Shown here: one piece after another, positions 16,277 to 25,030 of the stretch
Numbering within the stretch: the first letter of the stretch is position 1
Layout of the letters: every line of letters begins with the position of its first letter
Assembly (NCBI RefSeq): GCF_021698975.1
Contig: NZ_SSXA01000046.1
Coordinates: forward strand, 1 to 34,123
Source of the DNA: Blastococcus sp. KM273128
GTDB lineage: Bacteria > Actinomycetota > Actinomycetes > Mycobacteriales > Geodermatophilaceae
Reading direction: 5' to 3'
DNA length: 34,123 nt
Position numbers and translations under genes: made by a program
The notes under the pieces: generated by a model
The model's input: only the letters and a program-made list of their open reading frames with translations
The model's database searches: none
Told to the model about the DNA's origin: nothing

Positions 16277-17632
16277 TCAACCCACCCGAACCCGGCTGCC
16301 GAGGATGCCCTGCGGGCGGACCATGAGGATCACGATCAGCAGCAGGAGCCCGCCGACGTACTTGACGTCGTTGGGGATGACCAGAGTGGACATCTGCACG
16401 AAGACGCCGACGACGATGCTGCCGACGAGCGCGCCGTACGCCGTCCCCAGGCCGCCGAGGGTCACGCCGGCGAACATCAGGAGCAGCAGCCGGAAGCCCA
16501 TGTCCCACTGGACCTCGTCGGACAGGCCCAGGAGGACGCCGCCCAGCGCCGCCAAGGCGCCACCCATCATCCAGACGACCAGGATCACCCGGTTCACGTC
16601 GATGCCGGACGAGGCGGCGAGGTCGCGGTTGTCGGCGACCGCGCGCATCGCCTTGCCGATCGCCGTCCGCTGCAGCATGAGGGCGACCAGCAGGAGCACC
16701 ACCAACGCGATGATGATCGAGTACAGGTCCTTGTCCGTGAGGTTGAACGGCCCGTAGTCGACGGCGCGCTGGCCGCGGAAGTCGGCGTACGCCTCGGAGC
16801 TGCCGCCGAAGAAGATCTGGTAGCCGTAGCGCAGCAGCAGCGACAGGCCGATGGAGATGACCAGCGCGGCCACCAGCCCGGTGCCCCGGCGGCGCAGCGG
16901 CCGCCACAGCAGCCGCTCGTTGGCCGCGCCGATGAGGGCGCCGATGACCATCGCCAGCAGGGCGGCCGGGATGAGCGGCACCCCGCCGTCCACGTTGATG
17001 AACCAGGCGACGATCGCCCCGATGGTGACCAGCTCGCCGTGCGCGAAGTTGGTCAGGCCGGTGGTGCCGAAGATGAGGGACAGGCCCACCGCGGCCATCG
17101 CGATGAGCAACCCGAAGCGCAGCCCGTCGACGAAGAGCTGGACCCAGCGGACGGTCCCGCCGCCCGAGCCGCGGCTGCCGTCGTCCAGGCCGATGATGAC
17201 GCCCTGGTTGCGCCCCGGGTCGACGGTGACGGTCCGGCTGTTGCCGGCGTTGAACTCGACGCCCTCGGGGAGCGCGTCCTCGGGCACGGTGACTGTGTAC
17301 TCACCGGGACCGGGCACCTCGATGGTGAAGCGGCCGTTCTCGTCGGTCTCGTCGGTGCCGACCTCGTCGCCGTCCGGCGTGGTGACGACGACCTCGACGC
17401 CCTCGATGGGGCCGCTGAGGCTGGTGCGCAGGGTGCCCGAGACGCTCTCGCCCTGGGCGATGGCGGTGCCGGGTATCAGAGTGGCCAGGCCGGCGGTGAA
17501 CAGCGCGACCAGCAGCAGGCGCAGGACGGTGACGCCCCTGCGGCTGGCTGCACCGGCCGGCGTCGGAGACCCTCGTCGTGCGGGCCTGCTTCGTCGACCG
17601 TGCCGGCGGACACGGTCCGTCGGGTGCGTCAC
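16277..17632 (-). CDS. livH: Branched-chain amino acid ABC transporter permease (LivH) with N-terminal extracytoplasmic domain
   Basis: A 451-aa LivH about 150 residues longer than usual. Residues 37-60 form a signal-like hydrophobic segment ending AIAQ. Residues 64-147 resemble a carboxypeptidase-regulatory/SdrD-B-like beta domain (SGTLRTSLSGPIEGVEVVV, GTDETDENGRFTIEVPGPGEYTVTVPE). A Gly/Ser linker leads to the permease proper from about 163 (FGLLIAMAAVGLSLIFGTTGLTNFAHGELV), which ends MVRPQGILGSRVRVG. The GTG start has AGGAGG 6 nt upstream. The extra domain is predicted outside the membrane, where it could contact the binding protein or cell wall; that is inference. First gene of the liv operon. 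Confidence 0.94.
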   Translation of the reverse strand: MTHPTDRVRRHGRRSRPARRGSPTPAGAASRRGVTVLRLLLVALFTAGLATLIPGTAIAQGESVSGTLRTSLSGPIEGVEVVVTTPDGDEVGTDETDENGRFTIEVPGPGEYTVTVPEDALPEGVEFNAGNSRTVTVDPGRNQGVIIGLDDGSRGSGGGTVRWVQLFVDGLRFGLLIAMAAVGLSLIFGTTGLTNFAHGELVTIGAIVAWFINVDGGVPLIPAALLAMVIGALIGAANERLLWRPLRRRGTGLVAALVISIGLSLLLRYGYQIFFGGSSEAYADFRGQRAVDYGPFNLTDKDLYSIIIALVVLLLVALMLQRTAIGKAMRAVADNRDLAASSGIDVNRVILVVWMMGGALAALGGVLLGLSDEVQWDMGFRLLLLMFAGVTLGGLGTAYGALVGSIVVGVFVQMSTLVIPNDVKYVGGLLLLIVILMVRPQGILGSRVRVG

Positions 17633-17663
17633 TCGACCTCCTCGGCGGATTCGTTGAGGTCGG

Positions 17664-17669
17664 AACCTA
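17664..17669 (-). promoter_or_regulatory. Possible -10 of the liv operon
   Basis: TAGGTT on the minus strand, 32 nt before GTG 17632. Upstream, ACGTAGTTGTGC (17670-17681) is nearly repeated as ACGTAGTTGCGC at 17746-17757. No clear -35 is seen. The repeat could be a regulator site, but the evidence is weak. Confidence 0.3.
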
Positions 17670-17785
17670 ACGTAGTTGTGCGGTCCTGCCGCCAGAGTGC
17701 GCCGAGCTGTGACCTTTCCGCGACACCCCGTGTCGAACGCATCACACGTAGTTGCGCAGCACCGGCACCCCGCCGCCCGATCGGG

Positions 17786-18217
17786 TCAGCCCCCGTCGCG
17801 GCCGCTCCGGTTCCGCGCGGCGAGGGTCATGCAGGTCAGCCGCGCGGTGGCAGTGCGCCGCCCCTCGTCGTCGGTGACGTCGATGACGAACGTGGACAGC
17901 GTGCGACCGCGGCGCACCGGAGTGCAGACGGCGGTGACCGTGCCGGCGGTCGCGGCGCGCAGGTAGCTCACGTTGAGCTCGATCCCGACGACCTGGTTGT
18001 CCGGGCCGGCGCCCACGGCCGCGGCCATCGAGCCGATCGTCTCGGCGAGCGTGCAGGTGGCCCCGCCGTGGAGCAGTCCGAAGGGCTGCTCGTTGCCCGC
18101 GACCGGCATCGTGGCCACCAGGCGGTCGGGATTCCAGTCGGTGATCCGCACGCCGAGCTTGTCGTCGAGAGGGCTGCTGATGCCGTCGGGCAGCCAGTCC
18201 GGGGGAGGGGTGCTCAC
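17786..18217 (-). CDS. PaaI-family hotdog thioesterase
   Basis: A 143-aa single-hotdog protein of the PaaI/YdiI type, which cleaves acyl- or aryl-CoA thioesters. The family motif is GLLHGGATCTLAETIGSMAA, with the HGG and catalytic acidic residue (Glu). ELNVSYLRAATAG, ending in GRTLSTFVIDVTDDEGR, is the usual second half. GTG 18217 is chosen because homology begins there and a TACCGT box lies 8 nt upstream; an upstream extension in frame would add Arg/Pro-rich residues that look noncoding. Divergent from polA, with 92 nt between the starts. Confidence 0.85.
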   Translation of the reverse strand: MSTPPPDWLPDGISSPLDDKLGVRITDWNPDRLVATMPVAGNEQPFGLLHGGATCTLAETIGSMAAAVGAGPDNQVVGIELNVSYLRAATAGTVTAVCTPVRRGRTLSTFVIDVTDDEGRRTATARLTCMTLAARNRSGRDGG

Positions 18218-18225
18218 GGCACGGC

Positions 18226-18231
18226 ACGGTA
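18226..18231 (-). promoter_or_regulatory. -10 element for the leaderless thioesterase
   Basis: Minus-strand TACCGT, 8 nt before GTG 18217, with no ribosome binding site. Confidence 0.45.
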
Positions 18232-18295
18232 GTGGCCCCGTCGCAGGGACCCGCGGCGAGCGTGCGAGTCGTGGGGGGCGACGGGGTCCTTTTAC

Positions 18296-18301
18296 TACGA
18301 T
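18296..18301 (+). promoter_or_regulatory. -10 element for leaderless polA
   Basis: TACGAT followed by 8 nt and ATG 18310, with no ribosome binding site. Same geometry as at the ANTAR regulator. Confidence 0.5.
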
Positions 18302-18309
18302 CGGCGGCG

Positions 18310-21060
18310 ATGTCCGCTCCGGTCTCCACCTCCGCACCCGCAGTCCCCTCCACGACGGCCCACCCGCCCGCCCAGCGCCCGCGGCTGCTGCTCCTCGACG
18401 GGCACTCGCTGGCCTATCGCGCGTTCTTCGCGCTGCCGGTGGAGAACTTCTCGACCACGACGGGCCAGCCGACGAACGCCGTCTACGGGTTCACGTCGAT
18501 GCTGATCAACATCCTGCGCGACGAGCAGCCCACGCACCTCGCCGTCGCCTTCGACGTCGGCCGGAAGACCTTCCGCAGCGAGATCTACGCGGAGTACAAG
18601 GCCAACCGCGCCGAGAGCCCGACGGACTTCCGCGGGCAGGTCAGCCTGGTCCAGGAGGTGCTCGGCGCGCTGCGCGTCCCGGTGATCACCGCCGAGGGCT
18701 ACGAGGCGGACGACGTCATCGCCACCCTCACCGTGCAGGCCGTCGAGCAGGGCATGGACGTGCTGATCGGCACCGGCGACCGCGACGCGCTGCAGCTGGT
18801 CAACGAGCACGTCACCGTGCTCTACCCGCGCAAGGGCGTCTCGGACATGACGCGCTTCACGCCGGAGGAGGTCGAGGCCAAGTACGGCCTGTCGCCGGTG
18901 CAGTACCCCGACTTCGCGGCGCTGCGGGGCGACCCGAGCGACAACCTCCCCAGCATCCCGAGCGTGGGGGAGAAGACCGCCGCCAAGTGGGTGCGCGAGT
19001 ACGGCTCGCTGGACGCGCTGGTCGACCAGGTCGACACGGTGAAGGGCAAGGTCGGGGAGAAGCTGCGCGAGCACCTCTCCTCGGTGCTGCAGAACCGGCG
19101 GCTCACCGAGCTCGACCGGCAGGTGCCGCTGGAGGTGGGGCCGGCGGACCTCGCCGTCCAGCCGTGGGACCGCAACGAGGTGCACACCCTCTTCGACAAC
19201 CTGCAGTTCCGCGTGCTCCGCGACCGGCTCTTCGCCACGTTGAGCAGCGCCGAACCCGAGGTCGAGGGCGGCTTCGACGTCGCGGTCGACCACGTCCCGG
19301 CCGGTGGGCTCGGGGAGTGGCTGGACGCGCACGCACGGACCGGGCGGACCGGGGTGATCTTCCGCGGCACCTGGGGCCGGGGCGCCGGCGAGCTCACCGG
19401 TCTCGCGCTCGCCGCGGCCGACGACCACACCGCCTTCGTCGACCTCGGCCCGGCGCTGGACGTGGCCGACGAGCAGGCGCTCGCCGCCTGGCTGGCCGAC
19501 GCCGACCGGCCCAAGGTGGTGCACGAGGTCAAGGGCCCGCTGCTGGCCATCTGGGCCCGCGGGTGGGAACTCGCCGGCGTCGTCAGCGACACCGCGCTCG
19601 CCGCCTACCTCGCGCTGCCCGGGCAGCGCTCCTTCGACCTCGGCGACCTGGCGGTCCGCTACCTGCGCCGCGAGCTGAAGGACGCCGCGGAGGAGGAGGC
19701 CCAGCTCACCCTCGACGGCCTGGGGCCCAGCGAGGACGACGTCGCCGCCGAGGCCGCGAAGGCCGACGTCCTCAAGGCGGTCGCGGTCAACGACCTCTCC
19801 GACGCCCTCGAGCAGGTGCTCGGGCAGCGCGGGGGCGGGCACCTGCTCGGGGAGATCGAGCTGCCGCTGACCTTCGTGCTGGGCCGGATGGAGCACCGGG
19901 GCATCGCCGCCGACCTCGACTTCCTGCACGAGCTGCAGCGCGAGTTCGCCGAGGGGGTCGCCGCGGCGGCGGCCGAGTGCTACGCCGTCATCGGCCGCGA
20001 GGTGAACCTCGGCTCGCCCAAGCAGCTGCAGATCGTGCTGTTCGACGAGCTCGGCCTGCCCAAGACGAAGAAGAACAAGACCGGCTACACCACCGACGCC
20101 GAGGCGCTGACCAACCTGCTCGCGCAGACCGGCCACCCGTTCCTCGAGCACCTCATGCGCCACCGCGACGTCACGCGGCTGCGCACGGTCATCGACGGGC
20201 TGATCCCGATGGTCGACGACGCCGGGCGCATCCACACCACGTTCCAGCAGACGATCGCCGCGACCGGCCGGCTCTCCTCGACCGACCCGAACCTGCAGAA
20301 CATCCCGATCCGCACCGCCGAGGGCCGGCGGATCCGCCAGGCGTTCGTCGTCGGGCGGGGCTACGAGTCGCTGATGACGGCCGACTACAGCCAGATCGAG
20401 ATGCGGATCATGGCGCACCTCTCCGGCGACGAGGGCCTCATCGAGGCGTTCACGTCGGGGGAGGACCTGCACTCCTTCGTCGCCTCCCGGGCCTTCGACA
20501 TCCCGATCGAGGAGGTCGACCCGGAGATGCGCCGCCGGATCAAGGCGATGAGCTACGGGCTGGCCTACGGGCTCTCGGCCTACGGGCTGTCCGGGCAGCT
20601 GCGGATCTCCGTCGAGGAGGCCCGCGAGCAGATGCACGCCTACTTCGAGCGCTTCGGCGGCATCCGCGACTACCTCGACGGCGTGGTGGACGACGCGCGG
20701 CAGACCGGCTACACCGAGACCACCCTGGGCCGGCGGCGCTACCTGCCCGACCTCACCAGCGACAACGGGCAGCGGCGGCAGATGGCCGAGCGCATGGCGC
20801 TCAACGCCCCCATCCAGGGTTCCGCCGCCGACGTGATCAAGGTGGCGATGCTCAACGTGGAGAAGGCGATCGCGGCCGAGGGTCTGGCGTCGCGGATGCT
20901 CCTGCAGGTCCACGACGAGCTCGTCCTCGAGGTGGCACCGGGGGAGCAGGAGGCGCTGGAGGCGCTCGTCCGCCGCGAGATGGCCGGTGCCGCGCAGCTC
21001 TCGGTGCCGCTCGAGGTCTCCGTCGGTGTCGGCTCGAGCTGGGACGCCGCGGCCCACTGA
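18310..21060 (+). CDS. polA: DNA polymerase I
   Basis: A 916-aa repair and Okazaki-fragment polymerase. After a 23-residue Ala/Pro-rich leader, residues about 25-320 form the 5'-3' nuclease (LLLLDGHSLAYRAFFALP, GYEADDVIATL, GTGDRDALQLV). Residues about 335-510 occupy the 3'-5' exonuclease position, but I see no DxE metal-binding motif, so proofreading is probably lost, as in mycobacterial PolA. The polymerase domain follows: motif A TADYSQIEMRIMAHLSGDE, motif B RRRIKAMSYGLAYGLSAYGL and motif C LQVHDELVLEV. ATG 18310 is supported by the TACGAT box 8 nt upstream. A 12-bp-stem hairpin terminates the gene. Confidence 0.98.
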   Translation: MSAPVSTSAPAVPSTTAHPPAQRPRLLLLDGHSLAYRAFFALPVENFSTTTGQPTNAVYGFTSMLINILRDEQPTHLAVAFDVGRKTFRSEIYAEYKANRAESPTDFRGQVSLVQEVLGALRVPVITAEGYEADDVIATLTVQAVEQGMDVLIGTGDRDALQLVNEHVTVLYPRKGVSDMTRFTPEEVEAKYGLSPVQYPDFAALRGDPSDNLPSIPSVGEKTAAKWVREYGSLDALVDQVDTVKGKVGEKLREHLSSVLQNRRLTELDRQVPLEVGPADLAVQPWDRNEVHTLFDNLQFRVLRDRLFATLSSAEPEVEGGFDVAVDHVPAGGLGEWLDAHARTGRTGVIFRGTWGRGAGELTGLALAAADDHTAFVDLGPALDVADEQALAAWLADADRPKVVHEVKGPLLAIWARGWELAGVVSDTALAAYLALPGQRSFDLGDLAVRYLRRELKDAAEEEAQLTLDGLGPSEDDVAAEAAKADVLKAVAVNDLSDALEQVLGQRGGGHLLGEIELPLTFVLGRMEHRGIAADLDFLHELQREFAEGVAAAAAECYAVIGREVNLGSPKQLQIVLFDELGLPKTKKNKTGYTTDAEALTNLLAQTGHPFLEHLMRHRDVTRLRTVIDGLIPMVDDAGRIHTTFQQTIAATGRLSSTDPNLQNIPIRTAEGRRIRQAFVVGRGYESLMTADYSQIEMRIMAHLSGDEGLIEAFTSGEDLHSFVASRAFDIPIEEVDPEMRRRIKAMSYGLAYGLSAYGLSGQLRISVEEAREQMHAYFERFGGIRDYLDGVVDDARQTGYTETTLGRRRYLPDLTSDNGQRRQMAERMALNAPIQGSAADVIKVAMLNVEKAIAAEGLASRMLLQVHDELVLEVAPGEQEALEALVRREMAGAAQLSVPLEVSVGVGSSWDAAAH

Positions 21061-21065
21061 CGGCG

Positions 21066-21099
21066 GCGGACGCCCCGGTCCCCGGGTCGGGGCGTCCGC
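21066..21099 (+). terminator. Terminator after polA
   Basis: A perfect 12-bp stem, GCGGACGCCCCG (21066-21077) with CGGGGCGTCCGC (21088-21099), and a 10-nt loop, beginning 5 nt after the polA stop. Confidence 0.75.
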
Positions 21100-21175
21100 G
21101 TCACGGTCTCGTGTCGATGCCGGCCGGACGGGCGCCCGATGTGTCGGGAGCGGCTTTCCGGTCCACACCGTTGGC

Positions 21176-22258
21176 ATGGGCTCTCCACCCCCGTCGGCTC
21201 CGACCCCTCCCGCTGTCCCCGCCTGGCTGGTCCGGTCGTCGGCCGTGGGCGGCCGGCTGCTCGTCCTCGTGGTGCTGCTGTGGCTCGTCGCCGGCTTCGC
21301 GGTCAAGGTGACGCTGCCGCTGGTGGCCGTCCTGATCGCGCTGCTCGTCGCGGGCATCCTGACGCCGCTCGTGGAGTGGGCCCATGGCCGTGGCGCCCCG
21401 CGCGGGCTGGCCGCCGGCGGCGCGGTGCTGCTGCTGGTCGCCGTCCTGGGCGGCGCGCTGCTGGCCCTCGGCGCGCGCTTCGCCGACCAGCTGCCCCGCC
21501 TGCGGGAGCAGTTCCAGCAGGTGTCGACCGACCTCTCGCAGCGCTTCGGCGTCGAGCTGCCGAGCTTCGGCCCGTCCGGCGGGGGCGGTGGGGGCGGCTC
21601 CGGCGGCGGGACCAGCGCCGGTGACCTGCTCGGGCCGGCGCGGACGGTGCTCGAGGTGGTGGTCGCCGCCTTCCTCGTCGTGGCGCTGGCCTACCTGTTC
21701 CTGCACGGCGGCCCGGGCATCTGGCGCTGGCTGCTCGGGAAGTTCGGAGGCCGGGTGCGCCAGGACGTCGACGCCGCGGGGCGGGCGGCCTGGACGACCG
21801 TCGGCGGCTACGTCCGCGGTCTGACCATCGTGGCGGTCTTCGACGCCGTGGGCATCGGCGTCGGCCTGCTGCTGCTCGGCGTCCCGTTGGCGCTGACCCT
21901 CGCGGCGCTGCAGTTCCTGGCGTCCTATATCCCCACGATCGGTGCGTTCGTCGCCGGGCTGGTCGCCGTGGTGGTGGCGTACGCCTCCGGTGGTCTGGTC
22001 ACGGCGGCCCTGGTACTGGGGCTGGTCGTGGTGGTGCAGCAGCTCGGGAACTCGCTCGTGGAGCCGTACGTGATGCGCAACCGGCTGCCCCTCAACGCCG
22101 CGACGGTGCTGATCGCGGTCACCGTCGGCGGTGTGCTGTGGGGCATCGCGGGGGCGCTGCTGTTCGTCCCGCTCACCGCGGCGATCTCCGCGGCCGCGCA
22201 CGAGCTGTGGGTCCGGCACGGCTGCCGTCCCGTCGCCGGCGGCTCAGCCTCCACCTGA
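21176..22258 (+). CDS. AI-2E family transporter (putative membrane protein)
   Basis: A 360-aa polytopic membrane protein of the AI-2E/TqsA/YtgP family, whose members are linked to autoinducer, ion or other small-molecule export; the substrate here is unknown. Hydrophobic spans occur at about 23-65 (two), 75-100, 160-185, 215-245, 250-285 (two) and 305-340. A Gly/Ser-rich stretch near 135-150 separates the N-terminal part from the core. The family-conserved FLASYIPTIGAFVAG and NSLVEPYVMRNRLPLNAATVLI are present. ATG 21176 is chosen as the first start before the hydrophobic region; no Shine-Dalgarno is obvious. Its last 15 nt overlap the convergent methyltransferase gene. Confidence 0.88.
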   Translation: MGSPPPSAPTPPAVPAWLVRSSAVGGRLLVLVVLLWLVAGFAVKVTLPLVAVLIALLVAGILTPLVEWAHGRGAPRGLAAGGAVLLLVAVLGGALLALGARFADQLPRLREQFQQVSTDLSQRFGVELPSFGPSGGGGGGGSGGGTSAGDLLGPARTVLEVVVAAFLVVALAYLFLHGGPGIWRWLLGKFGGRVRQDVDAAGRAAWTTVGGYVRGLTIVAVFDAVGIGVGLLLLGVPLALTLAALQFLASYIPTIGAFVAGLVAVVVAYASGGLVTAALVLGLVVVVQQLGNSLVEPYVMRNRLPLNAATVLIAVTVGGVLWGIAGALLFVPLTAAISAAAHELWVRHGCRPVAGGSAST

Positions 22259-23110
22259 GGTCGAGGGTCGCGTGCCGACCAGGATGAGCGTGCCGGGGAC
22301 CAGGGCGCCGCGCTCGGGCGACCACTGCCCCCAGTCCTCCGTGCGCCCGGGCGTCCACTCGGGCTCGACCAGGTCCTCGAGCACCAGGCCGGCACCGACC
22401 ACGGCCCGCACCCAGTCGCCGACCGTGCGGTGATGCTCGACGTACACGGCGCGGCCGGCCCCGTCGGTCTCCACGTAGGGGGTCCGGTCGAAGTAGGAAG
22501 ACGTGATCCGCAGGTCCGCGGGGTCGGGGGAGTCGGGGAACGGCCAGCGCATCGGGTGGTTGACCGAGGCCGCGAACCGGCCCCCCGGACGCAGCACCCG
22601 CGCCACCTCCCGCAGCGCCGCCGCCACGTCCGCCACGAAGGGCAGGCCGCCGAACGCCGAGCAGACGGCGTCGACCGAGGCGTCGGCCAGCGGCAGGGCG
22701 CCCGCGTCGGCCTGGAGCAGCGGGACGGCGATCCCGGTGGAGCGGTTGAGCTCGGCGGCCCGGGCGAGCATCCCGCCCGAGAGGTCCATCGCCACCACGT
22801 CGGCCCCGGCCCGCCGCAGCCAGCGCGCGCACGGCGCCGAACCGCAGCCGACCTCCAGCACCCGTCGGCCGGCGACGTCGCCGAGCAGGTGCGCGTCCGC
22901 CTCCCGCAGGCCCTCGGGGCACCACAGGAAATCGACGTCGCCGAGGTCGGCGCCGTGCTCGGCGAGGTACGCCGGGGCGGCGGCGTCCCACCAGCGGCGG
23001 TTGGCCCGCGCCGACTCCTCGACGCCGGCGTCGCGCCGGGCCACCCCGCCGGCGGTGGGGTAGCCGTCGCTGCCGAGGGGCAGGCCCGGGCCGGGCGGGA
23101 GGACGCTCAT
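22244..23110 (-). CDS. Class I SAM-dependent methyltransferase
   Basis: A 288-aa cytoplasmic methyltransferase. SAM-binding motif I is RVLEVGCGSAPCARWL near residue 75. The acidic motif II is VVAMDLSGGML, then LLQADAGALPLADASVDAVCSAF, and motif III LREVARVLRPGGRFA. WWDAAAPAYLAEHG near residue 40 is common to a group of actinobacterial methyltransferases of unknown substrate. ATG 23110 lies within one copy of a TGACACGCCG direct repeat. It converges on the AI-2E gene with a 15-nt overlap. The substrate cannot be inferred. Confidence 0.88.
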   Translation of the reverse strand: MSVLPPGPGLPLGSDGYPTAGGVARRDAGVEESARANRRWWDAAAPAYLAEHGADLGDVDFLWCPEGLREADAHLLGDVAGRRVLEVGCGSAPCARWLRRAGADVVAMDLSGGMLARAAELNRSTGIAVPLLQADAGALPLADASVDAVCSAFGGLPFVADVAAALREVARVLRPGGRFAASVNHPMRWPFPDSPDPADLRITSSYFDRTPYVETDGAGRAVYVEHHRTVGDWVRAVVGAGLVLEDLVEPEWTPGRTEDWGQWSPERGALVPGTLILVGTRPSTSGGG

Positions 23111-23133
23111 GACACGCCGATCGTGACACGCCG
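23110..23133. repeat. Direct repeat TGACACGCCG x2 at the methyltransferase start
   Basis: TGACACGCCG occurs at 23110-23119 and 23124-23133, 14 bp apart centre to centre. It covers the start codon and immediate upstream region of the methyltransferase and could be a regulator site. Confidence 0.35.
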
Positions 23134-23186
23134 CCGGCCGGGCGCGAGGGGTCGCACCCAGGTGGACCGGACGGTCCGGGCGTCCG

Positions 23187-23192
23187 TACGAT
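23187..23192 (+). promoter_or_regulatory. -10 element of rpsA
   Basis: TACGAT, about 130 nt before ATG 23330. A weak -35 (GGACCG or CGGTCC) lies upstream. This would give the only long leader among the promoters seen here. Confidence 0.4.
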
Positions 23193-23264
23193 GGGGGAGC
23201 GCCAGAGGTCTGTCGTGACCTTCCCCACCGGGAATGCCCGCGCCGGTTCTCCCCGCTGTACCTC

Positions 23265-23286
23265 CCCGCGGCCTGTCGGCCGCGGG
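23265..23286 (+). promoter_or_regulatory. Stem-loop in the rpsA leader
   Basis: A perfect 9-bp stem, CCCGCGGCC (23265-23273) with GGCCGCGGG (23278-23286), around TGTC, 43 nt before the rpsA start. It may take part in translational autocontrol by S1 or simply be a stable leader structure. Confidence 0.45.
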
Positions 23287-23329
23287 TCGTCCTGTCCCTA
23301 CGCATAAACCGTCCGGAGCAACCAACCAC

Positions 23330-24793
23330 ATGACCTCCACTCAGGTCCGTCCTTCCAGCACCCCCCAGGTCGCCATCAACGACATCGGCACCGCGGAGGA
23401 CTTCCTCGCGGCGATCGACCAGACGATCAAGTACTTCAACGATGGCGACATCGTCGAGGGCGTCATCGTCAAGGTGGACCGGGACGAGGTGCTGCTGGAC
23501 ATCGGCTACAAGACCGAGGGCGTCATCCCCTCGCGCGAGCTGTCCATCAAGCACGACGTCGACCCGAACGAGGTCGTCAGCGTCGGCGACGAGGTGGAAG
23601 CCCTCGTCCTCCAGAAGGAGGACAAGGAAGGGCGGCTGATCCTCTCCAAGAAGCGCGCGCAGTACGAGCGCGCCTGGGGCACGATCGAGGCCAAGAAGGA
23701 AGCCGACGAGGTCGTCACCGGCACCGTCATCGAGGTCGTCAAGGGTGGCCTCATCCTCGACATCGGCCTCCGCGGGTTCCTCCCGGCGTCGCTGGTCGAG
23801 ATGCGCCGCGTCCGCGACCTGCAGCCCTACGTGGGCCGCGAGCTCGAGGCGAAGATCATCGAGCTGGACAAGAACCGCAACAACGTCGTGCTCTCCCGCC
23901 GCCAGTGGCTGGAGCAGACCCAGTCCGAGGTGCGCAGCGAGTTCCTCAACAAGCTCGCCAAGGGCCAGGTCCGCAGCGGCGTCGTCTCCTCGATCGTCAA
24001 CTTCGGTGCGTTCGTGGACCTGGGCGGCGTCGACGGCCTGGTGCACGTCTCGGAGCTGTCCTGGAAGCACATCGACCACCCGTCCGAGGTCGTCGAGGTG
24101 GGCCAGGAGGTCACCGTCGAGGTCCTCGACGTCGACCTCGACCGCGAGCGGGTCTCCCTGTCGCTGAAGGCGACGCAGGAGGACCCGTGGCGCCAGTTCG
24201 CCCGCACGCACCAGATCGGTCAGGTCGTGCCGGGCAAGGTCACCAAGCTCGTCCCCTTCGGTGCGTTCGTGCGCGTCGACGAGGGCATCGAGGGCCTGGT
24301 GCACATCTCCGAGCTGGCCGAGCGCCACGTGGAGATCCCCGAGCAGGTCGTGCAGGTCGGCGACGAGATCCTGGTCAAGGTCATCGACATCGACCTGGAC
24401 CGCCGCCGGATCTCGCTGTCGCTCAAGCAGGCCAACGAGGGTGTCGTCGGCGACGAGGAGACCTTCGACCCGGCCGCCTACGGCATGGCCGCGTCCTACG
24501 ACGAGCAGGGCAACTACATCTACCCCGAGGGCTTCGACGCCGAGACCGGCGAGTGGCTCGAGGGTTACGACGAGGCCCGCGAGACGTGGGAGCGGCAGTA
24601 CGCCGAGGCCCAGGCCCGCTATGAGGCGCACCGCAAGCAGATCGCGGCGGCCAAGGAGGCCGACGCCGAGGCGGCGGCCGGCGGCAGCTACTCCAGCGCC
24701 GACGCGACGCCGGACGCCCCGAGCACGGGTGGCACGCTCGCCAGCGACGAGGCGCTCGCCGCGCTCCGCGCCAAGCTGGCCGGCGGCGAGTGA
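23330..24793 (+). CDS. rpsA: 30S ribosomal protein S1
   Basis: A 487-aa RNA-binding ribosomal protein that helps load mRNA on the 30S subunit. Four S1 (OB-fold) domains lie at about residues 38-107, 125-190, 211-279 and 296-365. The third and fourth show the strongest consensus ([26 protein letters not shown] and [26 protein letters not shown]). The rest is an acidic, Ala- and Glu-rich tail without S1 repeats, typical of four-domain actinobacterial S1. ATG 23330 is the start before [21 protein letters not shown] lies 12 nt upstream. Strong terminator follows. Confidence 0.98.
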   Translation: MTSTQVRPSSTPQVAINDIGTAEDFLAAIDQTIKYFNDGDIVEGVIVKVDRDEVLLDIGYKTEGVIPSRELSIKHDVDPNEVVSVGDEVEALVLQKEDKEGRLILSKKRAQYERAWGTIEAKKEADEVVTGTVIEVVKGGLILDIGLRGFLPASLVEMRRVRDLQPYVGRELEAKIIELDKNRNNVVLSRRQWLEQTQSEVRSEFLNKLAKGQVRSGVVSSIVNFGAFVDLGGVDGLVHVSELSWKHIDHPSEVVEVGQEVTVEVLDVDLDRERVSLSLKATQEDPWRQFARTHQIGQVVPGKVTKLVPFGAFVRVDEGIEGLVHISELAERHVEIPEQVVQVGDEILVKVIDIDLDRRRISLSLKQANEGVVGDEETFDPAAYGMAASYDEQGNYIYPEGFDAETGEWLEGYDEARETWERQYAEAQARYEAHRKQIAAAKEADAEAAAGGSYSSADATPDAPSTGGTLASDEALAALRAKLAGGE

Positions 24794-24825
24794 CCTGAGG
24801 GTCTGACCCGCGCAGCACCGCACGT

Positions 24826-24862
24826 CGGAGGCCCAGGACCGATCGCCGGTCCTGGGCCTCCG
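24826..24862 (+). terminator. Terminator after rpsA
   Basis: A perfect 15-bp stem, CGGAGGCCCAGGACC (24826-24840) with GGTCCTGGGCCTCCG (24848-24862), and a 7-nt loop, 32 nt after the rpsA stop. Confidence 0.85.
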
Positions 24863-24895
24863 TCGTCCCGCGGGTCGAGGTGACCCGGGTACGAC

Positions 24896-24927
24896 GAAGG
24901 CCCGTGGACCGATGTCCACGGGCCTTC
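24896..24927 (-). terminator. Second hairpin, probably ending the minus-strand small gene
   Basis: A perfect 14-bp stem, GAAGGCCCGTGGAC (24896-24909) with GTCCACGGGCCTTC (24914-24927), and a CGAT loop. It sits between the rpsA terminator and the stop of the minus-strand gene at 25031, which fits a convergent pair of terminators. No gene is seen in 24928-25030. Confidence 0.7.
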
Positions 24928-25030
24928 CGTGCGCGCCGGGTACCAGTACCGCGCGCATGCTCCCGGCGGAGCGCAGGACAGCGCGGGGAGCCCGGCGGCC
25001 TGCTCGTCCCTCGCCCTCCCGGGCGGGGGC

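Noticed and set aside
17742..18353. Alternative minus-strand frame overlapping the PaaI-like thioesterase
   Set aside because: Its translation is Arg/Gly/His-rich noise; the frame at 17786-18217 carries the hotdog motif.
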